Shown piece after piece: positions 17,494-25,885 of a stretch of DNA of 64,000 nucleotides. Source of the DNA: a bacterium (GTDB lineage: Bacteria > Bacteroidota > Bacteroidia > Bacteroidales > Muribaculaceae); contig SFVH01000009.1 of NCBI GenBank assembly GCA_004561555.1, positions 1-64,000 on the forward strand, written 5' to 3'. The position numbers and the translations under genes were made by a program. The notes beneath the pieces are model-generated. The model worked only from the letters and a program-made list of their open reading frames with translations, was not told the DNA's origin and made no database searches. Numbering within the stretch: position 1 is the first letter of the stretch; every line of letters starts with the position of its first letter.

Positions 17494-18777
17494 ATGAAAA
17501 GTAAGATATGGATTGTGACGCAACGTGAGTTTGCCACAAGGGTTAAGAAAAAGTCGTTTATCATTATGACCCTCTTGATGCCGTTTTTGATGTCGGCATT
17601 AATGTTTCTGCCGTTGCTGCTGTCGCTCATTGAGAGTAGCGATAAAAAGACGGTGGCTGTGGTTGACCAAACCGGACTGTATCAAGCGGAATTTAAGAGC
17701 AACGACAAGTATCTGTTTGTACCCACCGAAAAGATGACCCCACAGATGCGCAGCGACTCCACCGATGTGGCTGCCGTGCTGCTTATCACCGCCGACCTTA
17801 GTGAAAAGCCCGGCTCGGCGGCTCTCTATTCGCAGGAAGAGATACCCTCCGACCTTTCCGACTTGGTGAATAGCACCCTCACTGACGTGGTGCAACGCCA
17901 AAAATTTGCCAAATATAATATTCCGGAGCTGGACGCTATCATCGACGACGTGCAGACTCCTGTAGAGGTGGAAAAGATACGCTGGACCGACGAGGGCGAA
18001 CGTCAGTCGATGTCCGACTTCCTTTCGGGGGTGGGTATGCTACTCACTTTTGTGATTTATATGTTTGTTATGGCATATGGCGCAATGGTGTTGCAGAGTG
18101 TCAGCGAAGAAAAGTCTAACCGCATTGTAGAACTAATGGTGTCGAGCGTGAAACCGTTCCAATTAATGATGGGAAAAATTATTGGTATCGGATTGGTGGG
18201 CGTATTTCAAGTGTTGATTTGGGCGGTGATTATTGCTTCTGTTATGGCTATTGGCGGCACAATGACCGGAGTGGCTATGTTTGGCAGTGGCGATATGACC
18301 GCAATGCAAGGCGCTGATATGGATGCCGGAATGAAGATTTTTGCCATCATCTCGCAGTTGCCGCTGCTTGAAATCATTTCCCTCTTTGTCTTGTATTTTG
18401 TGGGCGGCTACTTGCTTTATGCCTCAATCCTTGCAGCTCTCGGCGCCAGCGTCAACGACCAGCAAGACACCGGACAAATGATGATGCCGGTGATGATTGT
18501 TATGGTATTTGCTTTTTACGTAGGCTTCTACAGCTCGATGAATCCCGACGGACCGATGGCGTTCTGGTGCTCGTTTGTGCCGTTTACCTCCCCGATAGTG
18601 ATGATGGTGCGCATCCCCTTTGGAGTGCCTCTTTATCAAGAAATCATTTCGGTGGCTCTCCTCTATGCCACAGCTATCGCCCTCACCTATTTAGGTTCGC
18701 GCATCTATCGCATAGGCATCTTGATGTATGGCAAAAAGCCATCGTTTAAAGAAATCTTCAAGTGGCTAAAGTTTTAG
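17494..18777 (+). CDS. ABC-2 permease, NatB-like
   Basis: A 427-residue permease from ATG 17494 (MKSKIWIVTQREFATRVKKK); TTG 17482 and ATG 17488 are alternative in-frame starts. It has one N-terminal membrane segment, a long extracytoplasmic domain (about 45-185), then five or six segments, with QSVSEEKSNRIVELMVSSVK in the conserved loop of the ABC2_membrane_3 family. Partner of the preceding ATPase. Na+ export is the best-known role of the family but the substrate is not shown. Confidence 0.9.
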   Translation: MKSKIWIVTQREFATRVKKKSFIIMTLLMPFLMSALMFLPLLLSLIESSDKKTVAVVDQTGLYQAEFKSNDKYLFVPTEKMTPQMRSDSTDVAAVLLITADLSEKPGSAALYSQEEIPSDLSDLVNSTLTDVVQRQKFAKYNIPELDAIIDDVQTPVEVEKIRWTDEGERQSMSDFLSGVGMLLTFVIYMFVMAYGAMVLQSVSEEKSNRIVELMVSSVKPFQLMMGKIIGIGLVGVFQVLIWAVIIASVMAIGGTMTGVAMFGSGDMTAMQGADMDAGMKIFAIISQLPLLEIISLFVLYFVGGYLLYASILAALGASVNDQQDTGQMMMPVMIVMVFAFYVGFYSSMNPDGPMAFWCSFVPFTSPIVMMVRIPFGVPLYQEIISVALLYATAIALTYLGSRIYRIGILMYGKKPSFKEIFKWLKF

Positions 18778-18800
18778 AGCCTGTTTCACAATGAATATAA

Positions 18801-18837
18801 AAACGGAGGCGAGCAGTTGATTAGCTCGCCTCTGTTT
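18801..18837 (+). terminator. Terminator of the NatAB-type operon
   Basis: GAGGCGAGC (18806-18814) pairs perfectly with GCTCGCCTC (18824-18832); AAAC/GTTT extend the stem. T-rich sequence follows. Confidence 0.75.
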
Positions 18838-18897
18838 CTAATATCACGGGAGTACAAAAAGTCATAAAACTCCCTTGGTTGTCGGTAGATGCCTTTC

Positions 18898-19089
18898 TTA
18901 TTTCATTTGTGATGCTGCAGAAGCCATTTTGTTGGTTATCTTCATATAGCGAGCCCACTGTGAAGCAGACATTTCATCCTTAGCATTTGCATCCCAATCT
19001 TCAGAATCAGACGAGTTTTCATCAGACTCAACAGACGAGTTTTCTGAATCATCATCACTATAAACATCCCCCAACTTAAATGTGGTTGA
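18898..19089 (-). pseudogene. C-terminal fragment of a small acidic-linker protein (DUF6591-like end)
   Basis: The minus strand is open from 19089 to the stop at 18900-18898. It reads an acidic serine-rich linker (GDVYSDDDSENSSVESDENS) and then KDEMSASQWARYMKITNKMA ending SAASQMK. From memory the tail resembles the C-terminus of small Bacteroidales proteins of the DUF6591 kind. An in-frame stop lies just upstream and no ATG precedes the linker, so the N-terminal part is missing. A repeated nucleotide unit (AAACTCGTCTG) lies in the linker. It sits just downstream of the GNAT gene on the same strand. Confidence 0.55.
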
Positions 19090-19105
19090 TTATAATCTAA
19101 TTGTG

Positions 19106-19591
19106 TTATTTGATAAGGTGGTAAGCGAGTCGCGGGGTGCCGTTGTGGCAGCGGATAATACCGGTGTAGGTAAATCCCATAGAAGCAAGGATGTGCTGCA
19201 TGGTGAGATTGTCAGCGTGGGTGTCAACACGAAGATTTCCACACTTATCCAACGCCCATTGCAAGCACAGGCGACCTATGGCTTTTCGCTTTCCCGATGA
19301 AGCCAAGCGATGCACCACCGCATAGGGCTTGTCGTTGAGCCATGCCCCATCGATATGGTCGTAGGTAGGGTCATGCCCCTCGATATATGCGAAGGCTGCG
19401 AGGATTTCAACGTCGTCACACACCACAAAGCAGTGGTGAGCTTCGATATCGGCTTGGATGTCATTGCGTGCCGGATATCCGTCAATCCATTGGTTGGGAT
19501 TGCCGGAGAGTTGCATATATCGTTTTGCCCTCTCATATAGGGGCATGATGCGGTCGATATCGGCGAGATATGCTTGTCGGATAGTAATCAT
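19106..19591 (-). CDS. GNAT-family N-acetyltransferase
   Basis: 161 residues. Opening MITIRQAYLADIDRIMPLYE, a central HDPTYDHIDGAWLNDKPYAV, and SSGKRKAIGRLCLQWALDK at about 106-124, the acetyl-CoA binding loop region, then GNLRVDTHADNLTMQHILAS and MGFTYTGII, all typical of GNAT acyltransferases. Substrate unknown. Its start overlaps the 3' end of the M16 peptidase gene by 4 nt (ATGA), so the pair is translationally coupled. Confidence 0.87.
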   Translation of the reverse strand: MITIRQAYLADIDRIMPLYERAKRYMQLSGNPNQWIDGYPARNDIQADIEAHHCFVVCDDVEILAAFAYIEGHDPTYDHIDGAWLNDKPYAVVHRLASSGKRKAIGRLCLQWALDKCGNLRVDTHADNLTMQHILASMGFTYTGIIRCHNGTPRLAYHLIK

Positions 19592-20805
19592 TCAAACGTC
19601 AGTGTTGAGCATTTGCCGGCAATAGTGGCGGCGACATTGCGGACTTCGTCGGCTGAGATGGCACGGATACGGTCGGCAATCTCTTTCACCGACGACACCT
19701 TGCCGAAGTTCATCACTCCCTTAGCCATTGAGAGAGCAGTGCTTTCAAGGCTTTCGCTGCTCACGAGCAATTGTCCGGAAAACTGATTTTTTGCGGCGCT
19801 GATAGCGCGCTCTGATAGTCGCGTTGTGGCAAGGTGATCAAGGGTGTTGTTAATGATTTTCAGGCATTTGCGATAGTTGGCGTTGTCGCAACCGAAGTAG
19901 ATAGAGAGTAGTCCGCAGTCGCTCCAAAGCGTCGCAGCCGATTCCACCGTGTAGGCATAGCCACGGCGCTCGCGAATAGCCACATTGAGCAGTGAGTTCA
20001 TCCCCGGACCGCCAAGCATATTGTTGAGAAGCAAAAGGGCATACTTATTTTCATGGTGCATACCCGGTGTGGGTGCTCCCACCACACAGTGAGTCTGATG
20101 GTGGTCGTTGGTTATGATGTGGCTGAATGGCTGTGCAACCACCGGGGTGATTCGCTCAGGGCGCACCAACGGATGGTGCATCGCGGAGAAATATCGCTCA
20201 GCCATCTTGAAAAATGCGTCAGCACACTCGTTGCCCACTCCAAACACCACCATATTTTCGGGCACATAGAGGTCGGAGATAAATCGTCGGCAGTCGATGC
20301 CGGAGAGTTGCCGGAGAGAGTCTTCAGTGCCTAATATATTATGACCAAGAGCATTGCCATCAAATATATAGTCTTCAAAGTCGTCGTAGATAGCTTCGGA
20401 AGGAGTGTCACGATATGATTGGATTTCTTCAATCACCACCTCACGTTCTTTTTCAAGCTCCTTGTGGGGGAAGCATGAGTTCATCACAAGGTCGGCTATC
20501 AGCTCGAGTGCACGCCGGGTGTGTTGCGCCGGGAAGAGCGAATAGACAAGCGTTTCCTCCTTTGAGGTGAAAGCATTGAGTTCGCCTCCTACAAGCTCCA
20601 TACGATTGATGATGTGCCAGGCACGGCGACGGTGCGTGCCTTTAAAAAGGGTGTGCTCCACAAAATGTGCGAGACCATATCTATGTGCCTCGTCGCGACT
20701 TCCTGCGTTTACAGCCACGCCGCAGAAGCCCACGTTGCCGAGACGTTTGAGGTAGACGGCACGGATGCCGTTGCTCAGTGTATTTATTATTATGTTGTCC
20801 ACCAT
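19588..20805 (-). CDS. M16-family zinc peptidase (pitrilysin-like)
   Basis: 405 residues, the usual length of single-unit bacterial M16 peptidases. The inverted zinc motif HxxEH is present as HFVEH at 47-51 in GLAHFVEHTLFKGT, with the downstream Glu in EKEREVVIEEIQSYRDTPSE. The C-terminal inactive half carries GGPGMNSLLNVAIRERRGYA. Such enzymes cleave short peptides or processing intermediates. No signal peptide, so it is probably cytoplasmic. Coupled to the GNAT gene. Confidence 0.93.
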   Translation of the reverse strand: MVDNIIINTLSNGIRAVYLKRLGNVGFCGVAVNAGSRDEAHRYGLAHFVEHTLFKGTHRRRAWHIINRMELVGGELNAFTSKEETLVYSLFPAQHTRRALELIADLVMNSCFPHKELEKEREVVIEEIQSYRDTPSEAIYDDFEDYIFDGNALGHNILGTEDSLRQLSGIDCRRFISDLYVPENMVVFGVGNECADAFFKMAERYFSAMHHPLVRPERITPVVAQPFSHIITNDHHQTHCVVGAPTPGMHHENKYALLLLNNMLGGPGMNSLLNVAIRERRGYAYTVESAATLWSDCGLLSIYFGCDNANYRKCLKIINNTLDHLATTRLSERAISAAKNQFSGQLLVSSESLESTALSMAKGVMNFGKVSSVKEIADRIRAISADEVRNVAATIAGKCSTLTFE

Positions 20806-20813
20806 TGTGCTCT

Positions 20814-20848
20814 TAAAAAAACAGAGCCGGAATCTCTCCCGAGAGTCC
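20814..20848 (-). terminator. Probable terminator of the TPR gene
   Basis: 20827-20835 pairs with 20840-20848 (one mismatch, 4-nt loop). The minus strand continues to a T run at 20820-20815. It separates the TPR gene from the M16 gene. Confidence 0.6.
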
Positions 20849-20892
20849 GACCCGTTGAAATACTATTATCATTTGTTTTTATTGTTCCATTA

Positions 20893-21579
20893 TTATTTCT
20901 TACCGTTAGCTTCAAAAGCAGCCTTCTCATAAAGCTCGCTGATGTTAAGGCTTGATGAGCTGGTAAATTCAGGATATTTATCCTTAATAGCTTTAAGTAC
21001 ATCAGCAGCTTCGCTATTTTTCTTTTGAGCCGAAAGTACAACGCTCTTCTTATACATTGCAAACGGAGTGATAAACTTGTTGCCCTCTGCCGTAGAAATA
21101 GCGTCGTTGTAAGCATTTATTGCATCGTCATATTTCTTAAGGTCAACGTAGCAATCGCCTTTGAGCACTTGAGCAAGTGCACCCACCACAGCGTCTTTAG
21201 TATCGTAGTTTTCAAGATGCTTGAGAGCTTCGGCAGCCTTGTTGTCTTTCATAAGGATGAGAGCGGCTTCGAGCTCGGCGCGGTTGGCATATTTGCCGCT
21301 ATTATCTTTAGCCGCCTTCTCGTAGAGCTTGAGAGCGATGGAGTCGTTGCCGTTCATAGCTTCGATGTCGGCTTTGCCCACAGCTTCGAGTGCATCGTTG
21401 TCAGCACTTTGGAAATAATAATATCCTCCCAAACCGAGGGCTGCCAAAATCACGATAACCACCACTGAATAGGTGATGAGTTTCTTATTGTGCTCCACAT
21501 TTTGTTCTGCCGAAGAGAGTTTTTCGTTCAGCTGTTCGATTGTGGTGCGAGTAGCTTCTTTCTTGTCTTTTGTTGCCAT
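20893..21579 (-). CDS. Membrane-anchored TPR protein
   Basis: 228 residues: a charged N-terminus (MATKDKKEATRTTIEQLNEK), one transmembrane helix at about 34-54, then about four tetratricopeptide repeats on the periplasmic side (for example ALKLYEKAAKDNSGKYANRA and KKYDDAINAYNDAI). This resembles YfgM-like ancillary proteins of the Sec translocon and is conserved in Bacteroidetes. Role inferred only. Confidence 0.85.
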   Translation of the reverse strand: MATKDKKEATRTTIEQLNEKLSSAEQNVEHNKKLITYSVVVIVILAALGLGGYYYFQSADNDALEAVGKADIEAMNGNDSIALKLYEKAAKDNSGKYANRAELEAALILMKDNKAAEALKHLENYDTKDAVVGALAQVLKGDCYVDLKKYDDAINAYNDAISTAEGNKFITPFAMYKKSVVLSAQKKNSEAADVLKAIKDKYPEFTSSSSLNISELYEKAAFEANGKK

Positions 21580-21626
21580 TTTTTATTTCGTATTTTTTAT
21601 TATCAAAGATTATTCTTCACGAACTG

Positions 21627-21634
21627 CAAAATTA
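21627..21634 (-). promoter_or_regulatory. Candidate -7 box of the TPR gene
   Basis: Minus-strand TAATTTTG fits TAnnTTTG and lies 48 nt before the start codon; no clear -33 box. Confidence 0.4.
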
Positions 21635-21710
21635 ATAGCTTTTCTGCAACGATAAAAATATTTATCGAAGTTTTTGCGAAAAAAGTGGGAAAAACCGTCG
21701 ATTTCTCACT

Positions 21711-22064
21711 CTACCACTCAATTTCTACGGCTGCAGAACCGTAAAAACCCGTAATCGGAGGGTTCATTTTTTCTATTGTCACCACACCTGAGGTGATTTC
21801 GGGAAACCTCTCGACGAGAGCATTGCGTATGCGTCCCGCCACATGCTCCAACAATGCCGACGGGATAGCCATTTGACCACGTATTACCTCATAGATCTCC
21901 GCGTAGCTGATAGTGCCGGCAAGAGAGTCGCTACATATGGCATCTTCAAAAGGGTAATAAACCTTCACATTAACCATAAACTCATTGCCCACACTCTGCT
22001 CTTGCGGCATCACCCCATGGAAGGCACGAAATTTCAAGTTTTTGAGTAGGATAGCCGTTTTCAT
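21711..22064 (-). CDS. folB: Dihydroneopterin aldolase
   Basis: 117 residues, standard for FolB. It converts 7,8-dihydroneopterin to 6-hydroxymethyl-dihydropterin in folate synthesis. Motifs: LKNLKFRAFHGVMPQEQSVG at the N-terminus, ISYAEIYEVI in the middle, LLEHVAGRI, and the C-terminal KMNPPITGFYGSAAVEI that lines the active site. Its ATG overlaps the stop of the upstream lipoprotein gene by 1 nt, so the two are coupled. Confidence 0.95.
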   Translation of the reverse strand: MKTAILLKNLKFRAFHGVMPQEQSVGNEFMVNVKVYYPFEDAICSDSLAGTISYAEIYEVIRGQMAIPSALLEHVAGRIRNALVERFPEITSGVVTIEKMNPPITGFYGSAAVEIEW

Positions 22065-23479
22065 CAGTTTTCTTCTTTGGTTTCAATCCACACATAAGCG
22101 CCGATGTCGATTATCGAGTCGAGCGAGCGCTGATTGCCGTAGCGGTCAATGAGGGCATCGGCAGGACAGAGCAACGGGTCGCCCATGCCGATGGCATCGC
22201 TCTCGTTGCGCAATCGATAGTCGAAGATATAATCTTCACGCTTGGTGAAAAATTTCGGGTCGCCACCCCACACACAATAGATGAAGTTGTCGTCGTCGGC
22301 ACCTTCTGAGCGCAACAGGCAATTGCGCAGATACACCTGCGAGCCGGTGAGGTCGCCCTCGGAGATGTCGGAGGCATTGCCGTAGATTATGCAGTTGTTG
22401 AAGTCGGCTTGCATCAGCGGAGCTTCGCCCGTCTGTTGTCCCGGCAGAAGGTAGTAGAGCGACAGTATCGGAGAGGTGATGGCATCAAAAAGATAGTAGT
22501 TGGCGAAGGTGCAGTTGTTGAAGGCATAGCGTCCGCCGGTAAGGTCTACCACGCCGTCGCGAGAGTCGGAAAACTCGCAGCCGGTGGCTTCCACCCACGC
22601 ATGAGCAACTTTGAGGGTCGACGAGGCGGAGTTGTGGAGCATCGAGTTGAGGAGATAGAGCTTGCGTCGGTCGATGGCGCAAGAATCGACCACCACTCCG
22701 GCTGTCGCACCTTGCATCTCCACATATTTCATCGTGTTTCCGTAGCTTTCAGGAGCAAAGTAGATGCCGTCCCACTGCCCTGACATCAGCTGAAATGGGA
22801 TTTCACCCGCCACCTTGTCCAGACGGTCACCGCAGAGAGTCACCGGCTTACCGCAATAGCCCGTCATCTTTAATGTGCCTCTCACCACTATTCTTGCCTT
22901 ATCGTGGAAGTATAGACGAGTGCCTGCAAGAATGGAAAGGGAGGCGCCTTTTTCCACCACGATGCTGTCCATAACCCTATATGGCATGTCGGAATCCATC
23001 ACTACACTTCGCTCTACACGATAGTTGCTGAGATTGATGGCATCCTGCCCGGCAGCGTGTAGCACCACACTCTGCGTCACCCCGTTGGTCAAAAAGTTGA
23101 GGTGTGCAAACACATCGAAAGGCAGGGCTTGGTTTTTTCTGTCAATACGAGCTTCGACAAACACATAGGCGCTGTCTTCGCCACGTATCTCAACATTTGA
23201 AAATTCCTTACTCGTGTTGCCATCCACATTGATGAAAAAGTCTACTCCTTCCACCATATCACTCAGATAGATGCGCTCCACTCGCAACTGCTTCTTGTGG
23301 CGATTGTAGATAAGGAAGCGCCGAGTGAAGGTCTGCTCGCCGGTAAATACGGTGTCGAAGCTGAGGGTGTCGGTGGAAAATGCCAAAACATCACTGCTCG
23401 AAGTGGTGAAATCGTCTTCGATGCATGAGGGTAATGCCGCAATTACTACTGCTAATATGGCTATAATGAGATGCTTCAT
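22064..23479 (-). CDS. Lipoprotein with right-handed beta-helix repeats
   Basis: 471 residues with a lipoprotein signal peptide (IAALPSC, Cys at 18). Residues 25-150 look like an immunoglobulin-type or abnormal-spindle-like sandwich (LAFSTDTLSFDTVFTGEQTF). From about 165 on, short hydrophobic turns typical of a parallel beta-helix follow (VEKGASLSILAGTRLYFHDK, then YVEMQGATAGVVVD). Probably outer-membrane attached. Function unknown; the family is common in Bacteroidales next to folB. Confidence 0.83.
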   Translation of the reverse strand: MKHLIIAILAVVIAALPSCIEDDFTTSSSDVLAFSTDTLSFDTVFTGEQTFTRRFLIYNRHKKQLRVERIYLSDMVEGVDFFINVDGNTSKEFSNVEIRGEDSAYVFVEARIDRKNQALPFDVFAHLNFLTNGVTQSVVLHAAGQDAINLSNYRVERSVVMDSDMPYRVMDSIVVEKGASLSILAGTRLYFHDKARIVVRGTLKMTGYCGKPVTLCGDRLDKVAGEIPFQLMSGQWDGIYFAPESYGNTMKYVEMQGATAGVVVDSCAIDRRKLYLLNSMLHNSASSTLKVAHAWVEATGCEFSDSRDGVVDLTGGRYAFNNCTFANYYLFDAITSPILSLYYLLPGQQTGEAPLMQADFNNCIIYGNASDISEGDLTGSQVYLRNCLLRSEGADDDNFIYCVWGGDPKFFTKREDYIFDYRLRNESDAIGMGDPLLCPADALIDRYGNQRSLDSIIDIGAYVWIETKEEN

Positions 23480-23587
23480 CTTCTTTTACTTATTTCAGTG
23501 TTAACGATTTATTTATACCGTTTATTGTATCGATACCTCTAAAAGTGTTGCAAATGGAAAACCACATTGTTAAAATACCATAATATA

Positions 23588-23619
23588 TTTGTATTTTAAC
23601 AACTCGGATACTACCTTTG
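23588..23619 (+). promoter_or_regulatory. Promoter of the unknown three-gene cassette
   Basis: TTTG (23588-23591), 20 nt, TACCTTTG (23612-23619): perfect. The first ATG is 28 nt downstream. Confidence 0.85.
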
Positions 23620-23646
23620 CAGAAACCAATTAAAAATCTAAATACT

Positions 23647-24063
23647 ATGTTTAACAACAGAAGACTACGAAACAACACATTTGTCAACTACTTCCGCCTT
23701 GCCTATCGTGAAGCAATCCTTTCGGGCAACTATGTATCTCGTAGAGCACTGATAAAGAAGGTCATAGAGGAAAGTCGACCACTCTTCGACGTGAGCTACG
23801 ACTATGCCCTATCGGTGATTAACAAGATGCGTAGCGGAAAATTAACGGTAAAAAACCCACTGAAGTGCCGTATGTGGCACGAGATTTACAACTATGTGAC
23901 CGACGAAATGCGACGTCGGGATGTGACAGTTGGTGAAGCCCTTGCCACGGTACTGGCTGAGAAACACGCCTCGCAGTTTTACATCTCTTATATCCAAGCC
24001 TCAAAAATCCTGTACCATGAAAAAGTGTATATTTTCCATAGCTATCGCCGTCGCTCTGCTTAG
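23647..24063 (+). CDS. Unknown basic protein, first gene of the cassette
   Basis: 138 residues from ATG 23647 (MFNNRRLRNNTFVNYFRLAY). The open frame extends upstream to 23617, but that part overlaps the promoter. Highly basic (many Arg/Lys), no signal peptide, no membrane segment; predominantly helical by eye, so a nucleic-acid-binding role is conceivable but unproven. I do not recognise a family. Its 3' end overlaps the next gene by 47 nt in another frame, an unusually long overlap for this chromosome and more typical of phage-like compact gene order. Confidence 0.72.
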   Translation: MFNNRRLRNNTFVNYFRLAYREAILSGNYVSRRALIKKVIEESRPLFDVSYDYALSVINKMRSGKLTVKNPLKCRMWHEIYNYVTDEMRRRDVTVGEALATVLAEKHASQFYISYIQASKILYHEKVYIFHSYRRRSA

Positions 24064-24445
24064 TTGCCGCAGCATGCATCGCCGGGAGTGTCAATCATAC
24101 GGCGAAATTCATAAGGAGAGGGCCGACACTACGGCGGTAATCATTGACAACCGTAATGATGAGGATGCCGTGGCTGAAGCCTTTGTAGTGGAATATTTCT
24201 CCCCCGACAGCTTAGGACGGCAAGCAATAAGGCGCATTGAGCGACAACGTGCCGTTGTCAAGAGGCGCGACAGCATGAAAATTCATGCCGCGACCTCGAT
24301 TAGGCAAGAAAAAGATGGTAAAGAGTTGGCAAAAAACCAACAAATAGAATCATCCCCGAGTGTCACATCCGAACAGACTGTGATGGTGGCAATATTTTTA
24401 ATCATAATAGTACTTATCATTTTAAAACTGCGAAAATTATCATGA
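24017..24445 (+). CDS. Lipoprotein with C-terminal membrane anchor, unimolecular-spanin-like topology
   Basis: 142 residues from ATG 24017. The N-terminus MKKCIFSIAIAVALLSC is a lipoprotein signal (lipobox Cys 17). Residues 18-117 are charged and helical, with a DTT element near the start (KERADTTAVI). Residues 118-138 (VMVAIFLIIIVLIILKL) form a transmembrane helix followed by a basic end (RKLS). A lipid anchor at one end and a membrane helix at the other is the layout of unimolecular spanins, which link outer and inner membranes and disrupt the envelope in phage lysis. I recall similarly built proteins in Bacteroides prophages. No endolysin or holin is adjacent, so this is topology-based only. 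Its last 4 nt overlap the next gene. Confidence 0.75.
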   Translation: MKKCIFSIAIAVALLSCRSMHRRECQSYGEIHKERADTTAVIIDNRNDEDAVAEAFVVEYFSPDSLGRQAIRRIERQRAVVKRRDSMKIHAATSIRQEKDGKELAKNQQIESSPSVTSEQTVMVAIFLIIIVLIILKLRKLS

Positions 24446-24864
24446 ACAACACTCAAAAAATCACTATCAGCTTAGACATTAACAAAACAATCGACAGTGT
24501 GGCGGCACAATGTCATGTGCTTGCTTTATCTTCTGTCGAAGACTTTTTTGTTGCCGACATCACACCGGAAATCGTGAAGGATTCGTGGGTGTCGCTGGCT
24601 ATCGACTTGGTGTCGCTGGTGAGCGGCGAAGTGGTAATCACCGACGAATTGATGAGCATGACGCTGGAAGTAAGCGGGAACAGCACCGTGACGGCTCAAC
24701 AGCTACGACTGATGGCGGAGAAATATGTATGTGCCGACGTAATTGCCGAAATGTATGCCGGAAGCAAATCGGTGAGAGAAACCTACTCTCTATGGCGCGA
24801 TGTGGCGCGCAACAATTTGCTCCGTGCAATATGCCCGATGGACATAAAGCCATATCGGTTCTAA
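24442..24864 (+). CDS. Unknown protein, third gene of the cassette
   Basis: 140 residues, mildly acidic, no signal peptide or membrane segment. It begins MNNTQKITISLDINKTIDSV and has a regular strand-helix pattern with a C-terminal helical part (SLWRDVARNNLLRAI). ATGA overlap with the preceding lipoprotein gene shows translational coupling. I do not recognise the family. It ends 52 nt before the ECF sigma gene, with no terminator visible, so read-through into the sigma operon is possible. Confidence 0.72.
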   Translation: MNNTQKITISLDINKTIDSVAAQCHVLALSSVEDFFVADITPEIVKDSWVSLAIDLVSLVSGEVVITDELMSMTLEVSGNSTVTAQQLRLMAEKYVCADVIAEMYAGSKSVRETYSLWRDVARNNLLRAICPMDIKPYRF

Positions 24865-24916
24865 AAAAAATTGCGAAGAGTGTCACAAAAAGCCGAATTG
24901 TGCGTTTTACTAATAA

Positions 24917-25423
24917 ATGAGCGAGAAAACAGTGACATCGGCTTATGTGACACTCCGCAGCAAAATTCTGCGGTTTGCCGCACGCTTCTTCCCTGCGGAA
25001 GAGGATGCCGACGATGCGCTCCAAGAAGCATTTTGCCGCTTATGGCAGCGGCACGATAACATCAACACTATCAGTGAGGCTGAAGCATTGGCAAAAACCA
25101 CGGTGAGAAACCTTGCCATTGATGCCCACCGACATCGTGAAGTGGCGCGAGCTGAAAGCCTGGATGCAGGAATGGATGCCGTAGACAGTTCGTCGTCGCC
25201 TCTGGAAGCAATGGAGCGCAACGAAAGTCGCCTCCTTGTGGAAAAGATTATCAGCGACAATCTCACCGAGCTGCAACGCAAGGTGCTTCGGATGCGCGAC
25301 TTTGAAGAGCGTAGCTATGCAGACATTGCTTCGCTCTTGGAGATGGAAGAGGAGGCAGTGAGAGCGCACCTCTCGCGAGCACGCAAAAAGCTAAGACAGT
25401 GTTATTTAAACTATACAAAATGA
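24917..25423 (+). CDS. ECF-type RNA polymerase sigma factor
   Basis: 168 residues with sigma region 2 (about 10-75, including FFPAEEDADDALQEAFCRLW) and region 4 (about 115-165, LTELQRKVLRMRDFEERSYA then HLSRARKKLRQCY). Directs RNA polymerase to a dedicated promoter set under control of the downstream membrane protein. Its stop overlaps that gene's start by 4 nt. Confidence 0.94.
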   Translation: MSEKTVTSAYVTLRSKILRFAARFFPAEEDADDALQEAFCRLWQRHDNINTISEAEALAKTTVRNLAIDAHRHREVARAESLDAGMDAVDSSSSPLEAMERNESRLLVEKIISDNLTELQRKVLRMRDFEERSYADIASLLEMEEEAVRAHLSRARKKLRQCYLNYTK

Positions 25424-25863
25424 CAAATCACGACTTAAACTATTGGCGACAACTTGCCACCCGCTATTTCGAAGCCGAAACAACCGAAGAGGAGGAAACG
25501 GCATTGCGACGATTTGCAGCCTCGAAGAGTGCTGACGAAGGGTTTGACGACCTGCGAGCCGTGATGGGATTGTCGGCTATCGGGCGACAACGATACAAGA
25601 AAAAGCGACTCCTCAAGAGATTGACGGCAACAGGTGTGGCTGCAATGGTGGCAGTGGCAGTGACTGTGGGGTGGCGGATGATGTCGCCAGCAAGCGGCGC
25701 TGACGACGTATGTGTGGCTTATATCGGCGGCAAGAAAATCACCAACGAGAAGGTGGTGCTGGCTCAGATGCAAGCTTCGATGAGCGACTTCGCCTCAGCT
25801 ATCGAAGGACAAACACCCGAAGACCAACTCTCCGACTTTTTCCAAGGTGTGGAGGATTTTTAA
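25420..25863 (+). CDS. Putative membrane anti-sigma factor
   Basis: 147 residues from ATG 25420. A cytoplasmic helical part (MTNHDLNYWRQLATRYFEAE) is followed by one transmembrane helix at about 74-92 (TGVAAMVAVAVTVGWRMM) and a short periplasmic tail. Coupling to the sigma gene (ATGA overlap) and this topology fit an anti-sigma factor, but it lacks the FecR domain and the zinc motif of classical ones. Family not recognised with certainty. Confidence 0.75.
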   Translation: MTNHDLNYWRQLATRYFEAETTEEEETALRRFAASKSADEGFDDLRAVMGLSAIGRQRYKKKRLLKRLTATGVAAMVAVAVTVGWRMMSPASGADDVCVAYIGGKKITNEKVVLAQMQASMSDFASAIEGQTPEDQLSDFFQGVEDF

Positions 25864-25885
25864 CGTAATACAATAGCAACGAGAT

